Assembly (NCBI RefSeq): GCF_000197735.1
Contig: NC_014550.1
Span: 2,666,001 to 2,730,000 of the forward strand
Direction of reading: 5' to 3'
DNA from: Glutamicibacter arilaitensis Re117
Lineage (GTDB): Bacteria > Actinomycetota > Actinomycetes > Actinomycetales > Micrococcaceae
DNA: 64,000 nt
Positions within the stretch are counted from its first letter, which is position 1, and the number at the start of each line of letters is the position of its first letter. A program made the translations under genes and the position numbers. Below the pieces are notes generated by a model. That model was not told the origin of the DNA. It did not search any database and saw only the letters and a list, made by a program, of their open reading frames with translations. This document shows positions 16,509-26,633 of this stretch, piece after piece.

Positions 16509-17177
16509 TTGGCTCACCTGTTGCTACTTAGTAATCAAGCCGAAAATGCCGCTGAAGTTCTTCCGGCACTCGAATTGCTATTGCACGAGATAACTTTCTT
16601 CCCGGCAACCACCGAGTCCTTGGCCCAGCTGCCGGAGTGCGACGCAGCCATCCTGGATGCTCGGACCGACCTGGTTCCAGCCCGCTCCTTGGCACAGCTG
16701 CTGCACACGAATTTGAATGTCCCGTTGCTGCTGGTTGTCAGCGAAGGCGCACTTGGCATCTTGAACTCGGACTGGCACGCAGCAGATTTTCTGCTGCCTT
16801 CGGCCATACCCGCCGAACTCGATGCACGCATCCGCCTGATGCTCTCTGGCGCGAGTGTTCCAGCGCCTGCGCCAGTGGCTGCCGAAAGCACCTCGGGGCT
16901 GCGCATCGATGAGCTGAGCTACACCGCCCGCATCGATAACCGCATGCTGGATCTGACCTACAAAGAATTCGAACTGCTCAAGTACCTGTCCCAGTTCCCG
17001 GGCCGGGTCTTCACCCGCGAGCAGCTATTGCATGAAGTCTGGGGCTATGACTACTACGGTGGCACTCGCACCGTGGACGTGCATGTGCGTCGCTTGCGCG
17101 CGAAACTCGGCACCGATCATGAGCAGCTGATCGGAACGGTACGCAACGTGGGCTACCGCTTCTACACCGAATCATAA
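16509..17177 (+). CDS. glnR: Nitrogen-response OmpR-type regulator GlnR
   Basis: An orphan OmpR-family regulator that controls nitrogen assimilation genes in actinobacteria. The atypical receiver (about 1-115) contains AAILDARTDLVPAR, matching the GlnR hallmark DARTDL, instead of a normal phosphorylation pocket. The C-terminal winged helix has LDLTYKEFELLKYLSQFPGR and RTVDVHVRRLRAKLG. I start at TTG, eight bases after a perfect AGGAGG, giving MAHLLLLSNQ and 222 residues; the longer GTG frame would begin at or before the transcript start. The next gene is mshD, the same pairing as Rv0818-Rv0819 in Mycobacterium tuberculosis. Confidence 0.9.
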   Translation: MAHLLLLSNQAENAAEVLPALELLLHEITFFPATTESLAQLPECDAAILDARTDLVPARSLAQLLHTNLNVPLLLVVSEGALGILNSDWHAADFLLPSAIPAELDARIRLMLSGASVPAPAPVAAESTSGLRIDELSYTARIDNRMLDLTYKEFELLKYLSQFPGRVFTREQLLHEVWGYDYYGGTRTVDVHVRRLRAKLGTDHEQLIGTVRNVGYRFYTES

Positions 17178-17229
17178 CGTTCAGATAACTCCTAGCCACT
17201 TCGAACATTTTGCGACTATCGTGAAATGC

Positions 17230-18186
17230 ATGAGCGAACTGCCACAGAACACTGTATCCATCCAGCACGTCCCCGGTGAGCTTGATGAACGGGCCTTATC
17301 CGACGTGCGTGACTTAGCCCTCGACGCGCAGGCAGCCGACGGCAACCCGCCGCTAAGCGACCAGACTCTGGTGGCCTTGGCAGCCGACGAGCCAAACGAT
17401 AATTTGCTGGCCCTACTTGCTGAGGTCGGCGAAGGTGTCGACGCGAAATTGGCTGGCGTGGCCATCGCGGTCCGGGAATCCCCGGATCACCCATGGGTTC
17501 TGGAATTGGTAGTCCACCCTGAGCAGCGCCGTGCCGGCATCGGCCGGGCGCTGCTGGGCAAGCTCGGTGAGCTGGTGGACCTGTCGCAAATCCAGGCTTG
17601 GGCGCACGGTGATCATGAGGCTGCCAAGAAGCTGGCCACCGGTGCCGGACTGGACCGGGTACGCGAGCTGTACCGCATGCGCCGCGAAGGCACCGATTAC
17701 CTTGAAGAAGCTCCGCTTGATCGCCGCTTTAACGTACGCACCTTCCGGGTCGGCGAGGACGAGCCGGTGTGGCTCGAAGCCAACGCCAAGTCATTTGCAC
17801 ACCACCCCGAACAGGGTTCACTCACGCTCAATGATCTTGAAGCGCGCATGTCCGAGGACTGGTTTGATCCAACCGGCTTCTTCCTGGCCTTCGACTCTGA
17901 TCAGAATTTGCTTGCGTATCACTGGACCAAAATCCATCCTGCCACCGGGGACCAAATTCGCCCCACCGGTGAGGTTTATGTGGTCGGTGTGGTTCCCGAA
18001 GCGCAAGGCATGGGCCTAGGCCGATCCTTGACCGATACCGGCGTTAATTACCTGCTGGAGCTGGGCGTCGACTCGGTGATTTTGTATGTCGATGCCGACA
18101 ACGAGCCAGCGGTGAAGCTTTACCGTTCGCTGGGCTTCACACTTTGGGATGCCGACATCATGTACGGTCCGCAGAAGCTAGACTAG
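17230..18186 (+). CDS. mshD: Mycothiol synthase
   Basis: Acetylates Cys-GlcN-Ins with acetyl-CoA, the last step of mycothiol synthesis. Two tandem GNAT domains: residues about 1-140, with the acetyl-CoA loop VVHPEQRRAGIGRALLGKL, and about 160-315, with VVPEAQGMGLGRSLTD and the DADNEPAVKLYRSLGF ending typical of MshD. The ATG used (MSELPQN) has no ribosome-binding site but TATCGT ends seven bases upstream, so it may be leaderless; a GTG nine bases earlier is the alternative. Mycothiol is confined to actinobacteria. Confidence 0.92.
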   Translation: MSELPQNTVSIQHVPGELDERALSDVRDLALDAQAADGNPPLSDQTLVALAADEPNDNLLALLAEVGEGVDAKLAGVAIAVRESPDHPWVLELVVHPEQRRAGIGRALLGKLGELVDLSQIQAWAHGDHEAAKKLATGAGLDRVRELYRMRREGTDYLEEAPLDRRFNVRTFRVGEDEPVWLEANAKSFAHHPEQGSLTLNDLEARMSEDWFDPTGFFLAFDSDQNLLAYHWTKIHPATGDQIRPTGEVYVVGVVPEAQGMGLGRSLTDTGVNYLLELGVDSVILYVDADNEPAVKLYRSLGFTLWDADIMYGPQKLD

Positions 18187-18268
18187 TAAGCAGGCCGTCC
18201 CGATCTTTCGGGTCCTCAACTAGCGGTGCCTTTAGCGTCCACTTGCAGGAAAGAAGTGAGTTCAGCAG

Positions 18269-20485
18269 ATGAATAGCTACCCCAAGGAAACCAGCACTCA
18301 ACTACGAGATGTCCCTTCATCGAAGGTCAACGAAGATCGTATAGAGCCTGCGGATTCCCTACCGGATCTGCATCCTGAGGGCGAATTCGCCAATGAGCGT
18401 TTCCTTGACCGCGAACTTAGCTGGCTGCACTTCAACGCCCGTGTTCTGGAACTGGCTGAAGACACCAAATTGCCGTTGCTTGAACGGGTGAACTTCTTAT
18501 CGATCTTCGCTTCGAACCTCGATGAGTTCTTCATGGTCCGTGTCGCTGGCCTCAAGCGCCGCATCCACGCCGGATTGGCGGTGCCTGCGGCCAACGGCAT
18601 GAACCCGGTAGACCAGCTGGAATTGCTGCTCTCCTCGGCCCACGCGCTGCAGACCCGCCATGCGAAGGTCTTCGCCGACTCGGTATACCCGGACTTGAAC
18701 GAACAGGGCATCCGGATCACCACCTGGGATGAACTTTCAGCTTCAGAGCGCGAGGTACTCTCCAAGTGGTTTGTTTCCCAGGTCTTCCCGGTGCTCACTC
18801 CGCTGGCCGTTGACCCGGCCCACCCTTTCCCATACATCTCTGGGTTGTCATTGAACCTGGCAGTGGTGGTGCGCAACCCGCTGACCGGCAAGGAACTCTT
18901 TGCCCGCCTGAAGGTGCCGGACACCATCGCGCGCTTGGTCAGCATCGATGGCACCCGTGCAGCGCACTCTTCGCTGCGCACCGCACGCTTCATCCCGCTC
19001 GAAGCGCTGATTGCCGTACACCTGGAACTCTTGTTCCCGGGCATGGAAATCGTTGAGCACCATTACTTCCGCGTCACGCGCAATGAAGATTTGGAAGTAG
19101 AAGAAGACGACGCAGAGAACTTGTTGCAGGCACTGGAGAAGGAACTGCTGCGCCGCCGCTTCGGCCCTCCGGTTCGATTGGAAGTTGCCGATGACATCAA
19201 CCCTGAAATCATGGAACTGCTCACCCGCGAGCTCGGTATTGAAGAGGATGAAGTCTTCAAGCTTCCTACCCCATTGGATCTGCGCGGACTGGGCGTCATC
19301 GCCTCGCTTGACCGTTCCGAGCTGCACTACACCAAGCATGTAGGCCACACCTCGAACTACCTCAACGAATCGGAAACCGCCAAGGCTGCCAACGTCTTCG
19401 CTGCGGTTCGCCGCCGAGACATCCTGCTGCACCACCCCTACGATTCCTTCTCCACCAGTGTGCAGGCCTTCTTGGAACAGGCCGCAGCTGACCCAAAGGT
19501 CATGGCCATCAAGCAGACCCTGTACCGCACCAGCGGCGACTCCCCCATTGTCGATGCGCTGATCGACGCTGCGGAAGCCGGCAAGCAGGTTTTGGCCCTG
19601 GTGGAAATCAAGGCTCGCTTTGATGAGCAGGCCAACATCTCCTGGGCCCGCAAGTTGGAACAGGCCGGCGTGCACGTGGTCTACGGCATCGTAGGCCTCA
19701 AGACCCACTCCAAGCTCTCTTTGGTGGTTCGCCGTGAAGGTGACAAGCTGCGCCGCTACTGCCATATCGGCACCGGTAACTACCACCCGCGCACCGCACG
19801 CTACTACGAGGATTTCGGCCTGCTTACCTGCGATGACGAGGTGGGCGAGGACATCTCGAAGCTGTTCAACCAGCTCTCGGGCTACGCGCCGCGCTCGACA
19901 TACAAACGCCTGCTTGTTGCTCCGCGCTCGGTACGCACCGGACTGCTGGCGCATATCGAAAAGGAAATCGCCAACGCTGCCGCCGGCAAGCCGGCCAAGG
20001 TGGTCATCAAGGTCAACTCCATCGTGGATGAAGCAATCATCGATGCGTTGTACCGGGCCAGCCAGGCTGGAGTCAAGGTCGAAGTCATTGTTCGCGGCAT
20101 CTGCGCCCTGCGTCCAGGTGTTCCGGGACTGAGCGAGAACATCGAGGTGCGTTCCATCCTTGGCCGCTTCCTTGAGCACAGCCGCGTCTTCATGTTTGAA
20201 AACGGTGGCGACCCGCTGGTGTACATCGGCTCGGCCGATATGATGCACCGCAACTTGGATCGCCGCGTTGAAGCTTTGGTTTCGCTGCGCAACCAAGAAG
20301 ACATCGACCGGATGATCACCCTGCTCTCACGCTACATGGATGACAAGACCGCCTCATGGCATCTGAACTCCGATGGCGACTGGATCCGCCATTACCAGGA
20401 TGAGGATGGCAACCCGCTGACCGATGTCCAGTTCTGGCTGGTCGAAGAGCATGCCCGACGACGAAACAGCGGACGTAATAGCTAG
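18269..20485 (+). CDS. ppk: Polyphosphate kinase 1
   Basis: Reversibly makes inorganic polyphosphate from ATP. 738 residues with the PPK1 layout: the N domain ([19 protein letters not shown]), the [19 protein letters not shown] segment, and two PLD-like catalytic domains with [20 protein letters not shown], the autophosphorylated-histidine region around [14 protein letters not shown] and [20 protein letters not shown]. It is translationally joined to a Nudix/phosphatase gene by the overlapping stop-start TAGTG, suggesting both act on phosphoanhydride pools. Confidence 0.97.
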   Translation: MNSYPKETSTQLRDVPSSKVNEDRIEPADSLPDLHPEGEFANERFLDRELSWLHFNARVLELAEDTKLPLLERVNFLSIFASNLDEFFMVRVAGLKRRIHAGLAVPAANGMNPVDQLELLLSSAHALQTRHAKVFADSVYPDLNEQGIRITTWDELSASEREVLSKWFVSQVFPVLTPLAVDPAHPFPYISGLSLNLAVVVRNPLTGKELFARLKVPDTIARLVSIDGTRAAHSSLRTARFIPLEALIAVHLELLFPGMEIVEHHYFRVTRNEDLEVEEDDAENLLQALEKELLRRRFGPPVRLEVADDINPEIMELLTRELGIEEDEVFKLPTPLDLRGLGVIASLDRSELHYTKHVGHTSNYLNESETAKAANVFAAVRRRDILLHHPYDSFSTSVQAFLEQAAADPKVMAIKQTLYRTSGDSPIVDALIDAAEAGKQVLALVEIKARFDEQANISWARKLEQAGVHVVYGIVGLKTHSKLSLVVRREGDKLRRYCHIGTGNYHPRTARYYEDFGLLTCDDEVGEDISKLFNQLSGYAPRSTYKRLLVAPRSVRTGLLAHIEKEIANAAAGKPAKVVIKVNSIVDEAIIDALYRASQAGVKVEVIVRGICALRPGVPGLSENIEVRSILGRFLEHSRVFMFENGGDPLVYIGSADMMHRNLDRRVEALVSLRNQEDIDRMITLLSRYMDDKTASWHLNSDGDWIRHYQDEDGNPLTDVQFWLVEEHARRRNSGRNS

Positions 20486-21492
20486 TGGCCGAATCAGAGC
20501 TGCGCGATACCCGCACTAGGGCGCGTGAGATCATTCGTTCAGTGGATGCCGAGGAAATCCGCCTCGGAGAATACGACATTGTGGCTGCTGGGGCGATCCC
20601 TTGGCGGTTGAAGAACGGCAAACTTCAAGTTCTGGTAATCCACCGTCCCAAGTATGACGACTGGTCATGGCCCAAAGGCAAACTGGATCAGGGCGAATCC
20701 ATCGCTGAATGCGCCTTGCGCGAGGTCCGTGAGGAAATCGGGTTGCGCATCACCTTGGGCATCCCGCTGTCAGCCACGGCGTACTCGGTGAAGCAGAAAA
20801 CCAAGGTTGTCTATTACTGGGCGGCAAAAACCGATGTGCATACGGTGGTTGAGCCCGATGGCGAAGAATGCGATGAAACCATGTGGGTCAGCCCCACTAA
20901 GGCCGCGCAGATGCTGTCCAATCCAACCGACGCCCAGCCGCTGGATGATCTGGTCAAGGCCCATGATGCTGGGGTGCTGAACACGCACCCGGTGCTCATT
21001 GTGCGCCATGCCAAGGCCAAACCGCGAGGCAAGTGGACCCGTGCCGAAGGCGAACGTCCGCTCGCAGCTACCGGGAGGCGCCAAGCCCAGGCAGTATCCC
21101 GGATGCTCGAAGCGTGGCAGCCAATGCATGTGGCTTCATCGCCGTGGATGCGTTGCGTTCAAACGATCACGCCCTATGCGGCCCTGCACGCGATAAAGCT
21201 CAAGACCATCAAGGCGCTGACCGAGCACGGGGCAACGCGCAAACCAGAACGCGCCCGCAAGGCGGTGCAGAAGCTTTTTGACAAGTACCGCTCGCAGATC
21301 ATATGCACGCACCGGCCGGTCCTGCCCTTCGTGCTCGAAGTGCTGGCGCGCAATTCGACCCCGGAGCTTGCCAAGGCACTGCCAGATCAGGATCCCTATC
21401 TGGACCCCGGGTCGTTGATCGTGGCCCAGCAGGTCCACGGCGGCACCCCGCGCATCGTCTCCTTTGAAATTCATACGCCCTATCACGATTAG
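20485..21492 (+). CDS. Nudix hydrolase fused to histidine phosphatase (MutT1-like)
   Basis: 335 residues. The N-terminal Nudix domain (about 30-160) has a full Nudix box, GKLDQGESIAECALREVREE followed by IGL. The C-terminal histidine-phosphatase domain starts at LIVRHAKAKPRG, with the catalytic RH motif and a second histidine in CTHRPVLP. This is the architecture of mycobacterial MutT1, which hydrolyses 8-oxo-GTP and dinucleoside polyphosphates. The GTG start shares one base with the ppk stop. The substrate in this organism is not known. Confidence 0.92.
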   Translation: MAESELRDTRTRAREIIRSVDAEEIRLGEYDIVAAGAIPWRLKNGKLQVLVIHRPKYDDWSWPKGKLDQGESIAECALREVREEIGLRITLGIPLSATAYSVKQKTKVVYYWAAKTDVHTVVEPDGEECDETMWVSPTKAAQMLSNPTDAQPLDDLVKAHDAGVLNTHPVLIVRHAKAKPRGKWTRAEGERPLAATGRRQAQAVSRMLEAWQPMHVASSPWMRCVQTITPYAALHAIKLKTIKALTEHGATRKPERARKAVQKLFDKYRSQIICTHRPVLPFVLEVLARNSTPELAKALPDQDPYLDPGSLIVAQQVHGGTPRIVSFEIHTPYHD

Positions 21493-21501
21493 TGTTGAGC
21501 A

Positions 21502-21534
21502 ACTGATGCCCGGCATTGCATGCCGGGCATCAGT
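21502..21534 (+). terminator. Terminator after the ppk operon
   Basis: ACTGATGCCCGGCA pairs with TGCCGGGCATCAGT around a short loop, followed by GTTCT. Confidence 0.85.
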
Positions 21535-21631
21535 GTTCTCGCAGGGCTTGGCAAAAGTCGTTGCATCTGGCTCCGATTAGGGATAAGACTGTAAATAGGA
21601 CATCAGTCACATCTACGAACGAGGTATCGCC

Positions 21632-21964
21632 ATGACTGCCCAGCAGCCGCACAATCCAGTGGACAAGATCGTGCACCATGGACTGCGCCTGGATCACGAT
21701 GCTGACCGCGGCCGCTATTCGCTGTGGCACGGATCCACATTCATTGGCTTCTTGGGCTACCGCCTGGAAGATGGCGTGGCCACTATCCAGCACACCATCG
21801 TCAATGAGGAATTCGGCCGCCGCGGTTATGCCCGCGCCTTGGTGACCTTGGTGCTGGACCGCTTCCGCAATGACGGATTGAAGATCATTCCCGAGTGCAG
21901 CTATGTCCAGGATTACCTGCGCCGCTATCCGGAGTACAACGACATGGTCGTTGACGCTGGCTAG
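21632..21964 (+). CDS. Short GNAT-fold N-acetyltransferase (YidJ/NATD1 type)
   Basis: 110 residues, the compact CG-type acetyltransferase family. TIVNEEFGRRGYARALVTLV is the acetyl-CoA loop (a degenerate R/Q-x-x-G-x-G/A), and IIPECSYVQDYLRRYPEY is the conserved family ending with its Cys-Ser-Tyr. The start ATG follows ACGAGG. It is a single gene upstream of thyA. The substrate is unknown. Confidence 0.85.
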   Translation: MTAQQPHNPVDKIVHHGLRLDHDADRGRYSLWHGSTFIGFLGYRLEDGVATIQHTIVNEEFGRRGYARALVTLVLDRFRNDGLKIIPECSYVQDYLRRYPEYNDMVVDAG

Positions 21965-22038
21965 TACGTGTCCACGACCCGCGTAGGTTTTCACACGTTT
22001 TTAGTCCTGCAAGGATGATCTGAACTAAACTGGGGTGC

Positions 22039-22842
22039 GTGAACATCGCGACCCCATACGAGACCCTGCTGCGCGACGTGCTGGAAAACGGCACTGCCAA
22101 AGAAGACCGCACCGGGACTGGAACCCTGTCGGTCTTTGGACGCCAGATCCGTTTCGATCTGCAGGATTCTTTCCCGCTGATCACTACCAAGCGCGTGCAT
22201 TTCAAGTCCGTGGCAGCCGAACTGCTGTGGTTCCTGCGCGGTGAATCAAATGTGAAGTGGCTGCAGGACCAGGGCGTTCGCATCTGGAACGAATGGGCCG
22301 ATGAAGATGGCGAACTCGGCCCGGTTTACGGTGTCCAGTGGCGCAGCTGGCCCACCCCAGAAGGTGGCTACATCGACCAGATCTCCCAGCTGGTGGACTC
22401 GCTGCGCAACAATCCAGACTCCCGCCGCCACATCGTCTCGGCATGGAATGTCGCAGAGATCCAGAATATGGCGCTGCCTCCATGCCACGTGTTCTTCCAG
22501 TTCTACGTAGCCGACGGAAAACTCTCCTGCCAGCTCTACCAGCGCAGTGCAGACATGTTCCTGGGCGTGCCTTTCAACATCGCTTCATACGCCCTGCTCA
22601 CTGCCATGCTGGCTCACCAGCTCGATTTGGAGCCAGGCGAGTTCATTTGGACCGGCGGCGACGTGCACATCTATACCAACCACGTGGAACAGGTCAAGGA
22701 ACAGCTCTCACGCGATCCTTACCCGTACCCGACCCTGAGCTTCAATTCCAAGCCGGACTCGATCTTCGACTACACGCTGGAAGACTTCTCCATCAACGAC
22801 TACCAGCACCACCCGACCATTAAGGGAACCGTAGCAGTATGA
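22039..22842 (+). CDS. thyA: Thymidylate synthase
   Basis: Makes dTMP from dUMP with methylene-tetrahydrofolate, releasing dihydrofolate. 267 residues, classical ThyA. The catalytic cysteine is residue 149 in [12 protein letters not shown], the dUMP-binding segment is [19 protein letters not shown], and the arginine pair is in [14 protein letters not shown] start; TAAACT ends seven bases before it and no Shine-Dalgarno is present, so it is likely leaderless. The stop overlaps the folA start (ATGA), joining it to the enzyme that recycles its product. Confidence 0.97.
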   Translation: MNIATPYETLLRDVLENGTAKEDRTGTGTLSVFGRQIRFDLQDSFPLITTKRVHFKSVAAELLWFLRGESNVKWLQDQGVRIWNEWADEDGELGPVYGVQWRSWPTPEGGYIDQISQLVDSLRNNPDSRRHIVSAWNVAEIQNMALPPCHVFFQFYVADGKLSCQLYQRSADMFLGVPFNIASYALLTAMLAHQLDLEPGEFIWTGGDVHIYTNHVEQVKEQLSRDPYPYPTLSFNSKPDSIFDYTLEDFSINDYQHHPTIKGTVAV

Positions 22843-23414
22843 CCCCTGCGCCTCGCCACGCACGCGATCTCGAACCCCTGATTGGCGCCATCTGGGCCCA
22901 AGCTGAAAACGGCATCATCGGCGCCAATGGCACCATGCCCTGGCATGTTCCTGAGGACTTGGCCCACTTCAAGCGCACCACTGCCGGACACCCGGTCATC
23001 ATGGGCCGTGCCACCTGGAATTCTTTTCCGGCGAAGTTCCGCCCGTTGCCCGGACGCACCAATCTCGTGCTCACCCGCGATGTCTCAGCCCACGAACAGC
23101 TGCGCCAAGATGGGGCTGAACCGGTATCCAACCTGGAAGAGGCCATTGCGCTGGCCAAGGCAAGCACCGGCGGTGAAGAGATCTGGATTATCGGCGGAGG
23201 CCAGGTCTATGCCCAGGCCTTGGAACTGCTGGACCTCGCGGTGATCACCAAGCTTGAGGTAGCGGCCCAGGGAGATACTTCCGCACCCCAGCTGACTGCC
23301 GACTTCGCCTTGGGCACCAGCGATCCCTCGCTAGATTCGGAAGCTGCCCGCTGGCACACTTCCTCCACCGGTACCCGCTACCGCTTTGAAACCTGGCTTC
23401 GCCAAAAGGACTAG
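22839..23414 (+). CDS. folA: Dihydrofolate reductase
   Basis: Reduces dihydrofolate to tetrahydrofolate with NADPH. 191 residues, with family motifs [34 protein letters not shown], the RTNLVLTR strand and [15 protein letters not shown]. The ATGA overlap with thyA makes translation coupled. It is somewhat longer than the usual 160 residues because of an N-terminal extension and a C-terminal tail. The next small gene starts within eight bases. Confidence 0.96.
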   Translation: MTPAPRHARDLEPLIGAIWAQAENGIIGANGTMPWHVPEDLAHFKRTTAGHPVIMGRATWNSFPAKFRPLPGRTNLVLTRDVSAHEQLRQDGAEPVSNLEEAIALAKASTGGEEIWIIGGGQVYAQALELLDLAVITKLEVAAQGDTSAPQLTADFALGTSDPSLDSEAARWHTSSTGTRYRFETWLRQKD

Positions 23415-23421
23415 AACGACC

Positions 23422-23649
23422 ATGAAAAAATACATCGGAGAGCTAAAGCAGCACCCCGAAGCACTCTTCATTCTCGGATACATGCTTTTCCCGCTGTTGG
23501 CACTGGTCGTGGCCGTTCTCGGCTTCTTCATGGTGCTCGGTGGATACAAACTCTTTGGCCTGATCCTGCTGCTGGTACCGACACAGATCTTCATCTTTGC
23601 AGCCATGTGGGCGATCAAGAACCGCAAGCTGCTCATTGAGAAGAAGTAA
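23422..23649 (+). CDS. Small two-helix membrane protein after folA
   Basis: 75 residues beginning MKKYIGELKQHPEALFILGY, with two transmembrane helices and a basic tail (IKNRKLLIEKK). It starts seven bases after the folA stop and ends before a terminator, so it is in the thyA-folA operon. I do not recognise a family. The in-frame extension back into folA is not used. Confidence 0.75.
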   Translation: MKKYIGELKQHPEALFILGYMLFPLLALVVAVLGFFMVLGGYKLFGLILLLVPTQIFIFAAMWAIKNRKLLIEKK

Positions 23650-23664
23650 TACTTGTCCTGCACC

Positions 23665-23703
23665 GAACCACACCCGAAGCCTGCTGGCCCTCGGGTGTGG
23701 TTC
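23665..23703 (+). terminator. Terminator of the thyA-folA operon
   Basis: GAACCACACCCGA pairs perfectly with TCGGGTGTGGTTC across a 13-base loop; TGCTTT follows. Confidence 0.88.
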
Positions 23704-23761
23704 TGCTTTAACTGCTGTAACGAACCGGGTGCTGGCAGCTAAACGCCTCTACCATTGATGT

Positions 23762-24880
23762 ATGACTTCATCTGTTGGTTTTGTAGGTTACCGAGGCATG
23801 GTTGGCTCCGTGCTGATGCAGCGCATGCTCGATGAGGGCGACTTCGCGCAGATCGACCCGGTATTTTTCTCCACGTCCAATGCTGGCGGCCAGGCCCCGG
23901 CATTCGCCGAAGGCGCTGCGCCGCTGCAGGATGCATATGACATCCAGACGCTGGCCAAGCTGCCCATTATCGTCACGGCCCAGGGCGGGGACTACACCAC
24001 CAAGGTCCATGCTCAGCTGCGCAATTCCGGCTGGGATGGCCTGTGGATCGATGCCGCTTCCACGCTGCGCATGAATGATGATTCGGTGATCGTGCTGGAT
24101 CCGATCAACCGCAATGTCATTGACCAGTCGCTGGCCTCGGGCACCAAGGACTTCATCGGCGGCAACTGCACCGTCTCGTGCATGCTGATGGGCTTGGGCG
24201 GACTGTTCAAGAACGGTCTGGTCGAATGGAGCACCGCCATGACCTACCAGGCAGCCTCCGGTGGCGGTGCCCGCCACATGCGCGAACTGCTCACCCAGTT
24301 CGGCGACATCAACTCCCACGTCGCCTCCGAGCTTGATGACCCGGCTTCAGCGATCCTGGAGATCGACCGCAAGGTCCTGGCAGCACAGCGCGGCGGCTTG
24401 GACGCCACCCAGTTCGGCGTGCCGCTGGCCGGCTCGCTGATCCCGTGGATCGACGCAGATCTGGGCAACGGCCAGTCCAAGGAAGAGTGGAAGGCCGGGG
24501 TCGAGACCAACAAGATCCTGGGCAATTCCGCAGAGAACAAAGTCGTCGTGGACGGACTGTGCGTCCGCATTGGTGCGATGCGCTCGCACTCGCAGGCCCT
24601 GACCCTGAAGCTGACCGAAGACCTCCCGGTTTCGGAAATCGAGTCGCTGCTGGCAGCTGACAACGAATGGGCCAAGGTAGTTCCTAATACCAAGGAAGCC
24701 ACCGTAGATGCGCTGACCCCAGTTGCCGCTTCTGGCACCTTGGACATCCCGGTAGGCCGCATCCGCAAACTGGAAATGGGCCCGGAGTACATCTCGGCCT
24801 TCACCGTAGGCGACCAGCTGCTGTGGGGTGCGGCCGAACCGCTGCGCCGCATGCTGGCTATCGCGCAGGGTCGTCTCTAG
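23762..24880 (+). CDS. asd: Aspartate-semialdehyde dehydrogenase, proteobacterial type
   Basis: Reduces aspartyl phosphate to aspartate semialdehyde, the branch point to lysine/diaminopimelate, threonine and methionine. 372 residues closely following the E. coli Asd pattern: [29 protein letters not shown], the catalytic cysteine at 136 in [27 protein letters not shown] and [20 protein letters not shown]. This differs from the usual Gram-positive Asd. TACCAT ends six bases before the ATG and there is no Shine-Dalgarno, so it is probably leaderless. No lysC lies next to it. Possibly an old transfer, but base composition matches the neighbours. Confidence 0.96.
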   Translation: MTSSVGFVGYRGMVGSVLMQRMLDEGDFAQIDPVFFSTSNAGGQAPAFAEGAAPLQDAYDIQTLAKLPIIVTAQGGDYTTKVHAQLRNSGWDGLWIDAASTLRMNDDSVIVLDPINRNVIDQSLASGTKDFIGGNCTVSCMLMGLGGLFKNGLVEWSTAMTYQAASGGGARHMRELLTQFGDINSHVASELDDPASAILEIDRKVLAAQRGGLDATQFGVPLAGSLIPWIDADLGNGQSKEEWKAGVETNKILGNSAENKVVVDGLCVRIGAMRSHSQALTLKLTEDLPVSEIESLLAADNEWAKVVPNTKEATVDALTPVAASGTLDIPVGRIRKLEMGPEYISAFTVGDQLLWGAAEPLRRMLAIAQGRL

Positions 24881-24902
24881 ACTCCTCACGCATCCAAGAA
24901 TT

Positions 24903-24949
24903 AAAAGGCACGGTCCGGAACAGTTTTTCTGTTCCGGACCGTGCCTTTT
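24903..24949. terminator. Perfect 21-bp bidirectional terminator
   Basis: A 21-base arm beginning AAAAGGCACGGTCCGG pairs without mismatch across a five-T loop, between convergent asd and a GNAT gene. Confidence 0.95.
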
Positions 24950-24974
24950 GGTCTAGGGCCTTGCCTTTTAAGGA

Positions 24975-25499
24975 TCAGCCAGCCCATTCATCGCGCAATA
25001 CCGAGTAGATGATCTGGTCATGCCATCCACCGTCGCGCCACTGGGCTTGGCGGATCACTCCTTCGCGGGTGAAGCCGAGCTTTTCCAGGCAGCGTTGTTC
25101 AGCCGTGTTCTCGGCGGCCGTAGTGGCCTGGATGCGATGGCGCGGATAGTGCGTGAACAGGTAATCGACAAGCTGGCGCTGGGCTTGGGTGCCAAGGGAC
25201 TTGCCCCGGTATTCCGGGAACAGGCCAATCGCGATTTCCCAGCAGGCCGAGGTGTTGGCCCTGCCCCAGGCTGTACTGGTGAACCAATCGGCCTTGCCGA
25301 TCATCTGCTCCCCCAAGCTAATGGCCAGCGCCCCGTCAGCACTGCCAATCAGCTGGTCCTCGGCTATCCGGCGGCGCAGCTTGTTAGTGTCCCAGAAACC
25401 GAACCACTGCGAAGCGCCTGCTCCATGAAGCGACTGGAAATTCGCTTCCAGCAGGTCGATGTCCATCTGGCTGAGTTTGCGCAGGGAAAGTTCGGCCAT
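24975..25499 (-). CDS. GNAT-family N-acetyltransferase (RimJ-like)
   Basis: 174 residues from MAELSLRKLSQMDIDLLEAN, with AAAGGAG upstream. The acetyl-CoA loop is FPEYRGKSLGTQAQRQLVDY, and the AENTAEQRCLEKLGFTREGV ending is typical of RimJ/RimL-type enzymes that acetylate amino-terminal or small-molecule amines. It lies 20 bases downstream of murB, on the same strand. The substrate is unknown. Confidence 0.85.
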   Translation of the reverse strand: MAELSLRKLSQMDIDLLEANFQSLHGAGASQWFGFWDTNKLRRRIAEDQLIGSADGALAISLGEQMIGKADWFTSTAWGRANTSACWEIAIGLFPEYRGKSLGTQAQRQLVDYLFTHYPRHRIQATTAAENTAEQRCLEKLGFTREGVIRQAQWRDGGWHDQIIYSVLRDEWAG

Positions 25500-25518
25500 G
25501 ACCGCTCCTTTGTGAAGT

Positions 25519-26580
25519 TTAGAGGGACAGGCCAATCAGTAATGGCTCATTGACCAGTTCAATGCCGAAACGCTCAGCCACGCCTGCACGGACGGCTCGC
25601 GCAATAGCCAGAATGTCCTGTGCGGTTGCTTCGCCGCGGTTGGTGATCGCCAAGGTGTGCTTGGTGGACAGCGAGGCACGGCCCTGGGCCAGGGCGAAGC
25701 CCTCGGTGCCTTCCAGCCCGTAGCCCTTGGAGAACCCCGCCTGGTCGATCAACCAGGCTGCCGAGAGCTTGACGAAGCCTTCTTGCGCCACCGGGTAGTT
25801 CGGTGCGTTGTCCGGCAAGTTCTCCAGTATTTCTCTGGGCACAATCGGGTTGGTGAAAAAGGAGCCGGTGGAGTGCGAATCAGCATCCTGCCGGTCATAG
25901 ACCATGCCCTTGGAACGGCGCAGTTCCAGAACTGTCTGGCGCACTTGGTGCGCGTCGGCGCGTTCGCCGGCTTCCACGCCCAGGCGGCGGGCGAGTTCGG
26001 CGTAGCGGATTGGTGCTGAGTCTTTGGAGCGTTCCAGTAAGAAGGCCACTTCCAGCACGACGTAGCGTGGGGAGCCGTTGGTGCTGGTGCGCTTGATCAG
26101 TGAATCGCGGTAGGCAAATTCCAGATCAGCATTTTGAAGCTTGATGACCTGCCCATTGTGCCGGTCGTAGGCGCGGATCCAAGCCAAGGTCTGCGAGACG
26201 TCAGCACCATAGGCTCCGACGTTCTGGACCGGGGTGGCACCGGTGCACCCCGGGATGCCCGAGAGTGCTTCCAAGCCGCTCAGGCCTTCGGTGAGGCTGT
26301 ATTCAACGGTGACGTCCCAGTTCTCGCCGGCTGCCGCACGCAGCAGGACTTTGCCGTTGGGCTGTTCGTCCAGGTGCAGTCCGCGGGTGGCAATCTGCAC
26401 CCCCACACCTGGGTATCCTTCATCGCAGATCACCAGGTTAGAGCCACCGCCTATGAGCAGGACATCATTTCCTGCGTCATCTGCTGCCCCCACGGCGTGC
26501 GCCAATTCAGCTTCGCTGGTTGCGGTCACCAATTGCTGGGCTGGCCCGCCAACGCGGGTCGTGGTCAGATTCTTCAGCAT
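25519..26580 (-). CDS. murB: UDP-N-acetylenolpyruvoylglucosamine reductase
   Basis: FAD enzyme of peptidoglycan precursor synthesis (UDP-GlcNAc-enolpyruvate to UDP-MurNAc). 353 residues. FAD-binding segments are TTTRVGGPAQQLV and LLIGGGSNLV, then SGIPGCTGATPVQNVGAYG and the catalytic serine region STGSFFTNPIV. The C-terminus SAAWLIDQAGFSKGY is typical of type I MurB. TAAACT ends six bases before the ATG with no Shine-Dalgarno, so it is likely leaderless. Confidence 0.96.
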   Translation of the reverse strand: MLKNLTTTRVGGPAQQLVTATSEAELAHAVGAADDAGNDVLLIGGGSNLVICDEGYPGVGVQIATRGLHLDEQPNGKVLLRAAAGENWDVTVEYSLTEGLSGLEALSGIPGCTGATPVQNVGAYGADVSQTLAWIRAYDRHNGQVIKLQNADLEFAYRDSLIKRTSTNGSPRYVVLEVAFLLERSKDSAPIRYAELARRLGVEAGERADAHQVRQTVLELRRSKGMVYDRQDADSHSTGSFFTNPIVPREILENLPDNAPNYPVAQEGFVKLSAAWLIDQAGFSKGYGLEGTEGFALAQGRASLSTKHTLAITNRGEATAQDILAIARAVRAGVAERFGIELVNEPLLIGLSL

Positions 26581-26633
26581 TGCTTCAGTTTACTTTCCAT
26601 AAAAAGACGAATGGGTGCACTCAGGCGTGCGAT

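Noticed and set aside
18848..20296. 482-codon minus-strand frame
   Set aside because: Antisense shadow of ppk; no family features.
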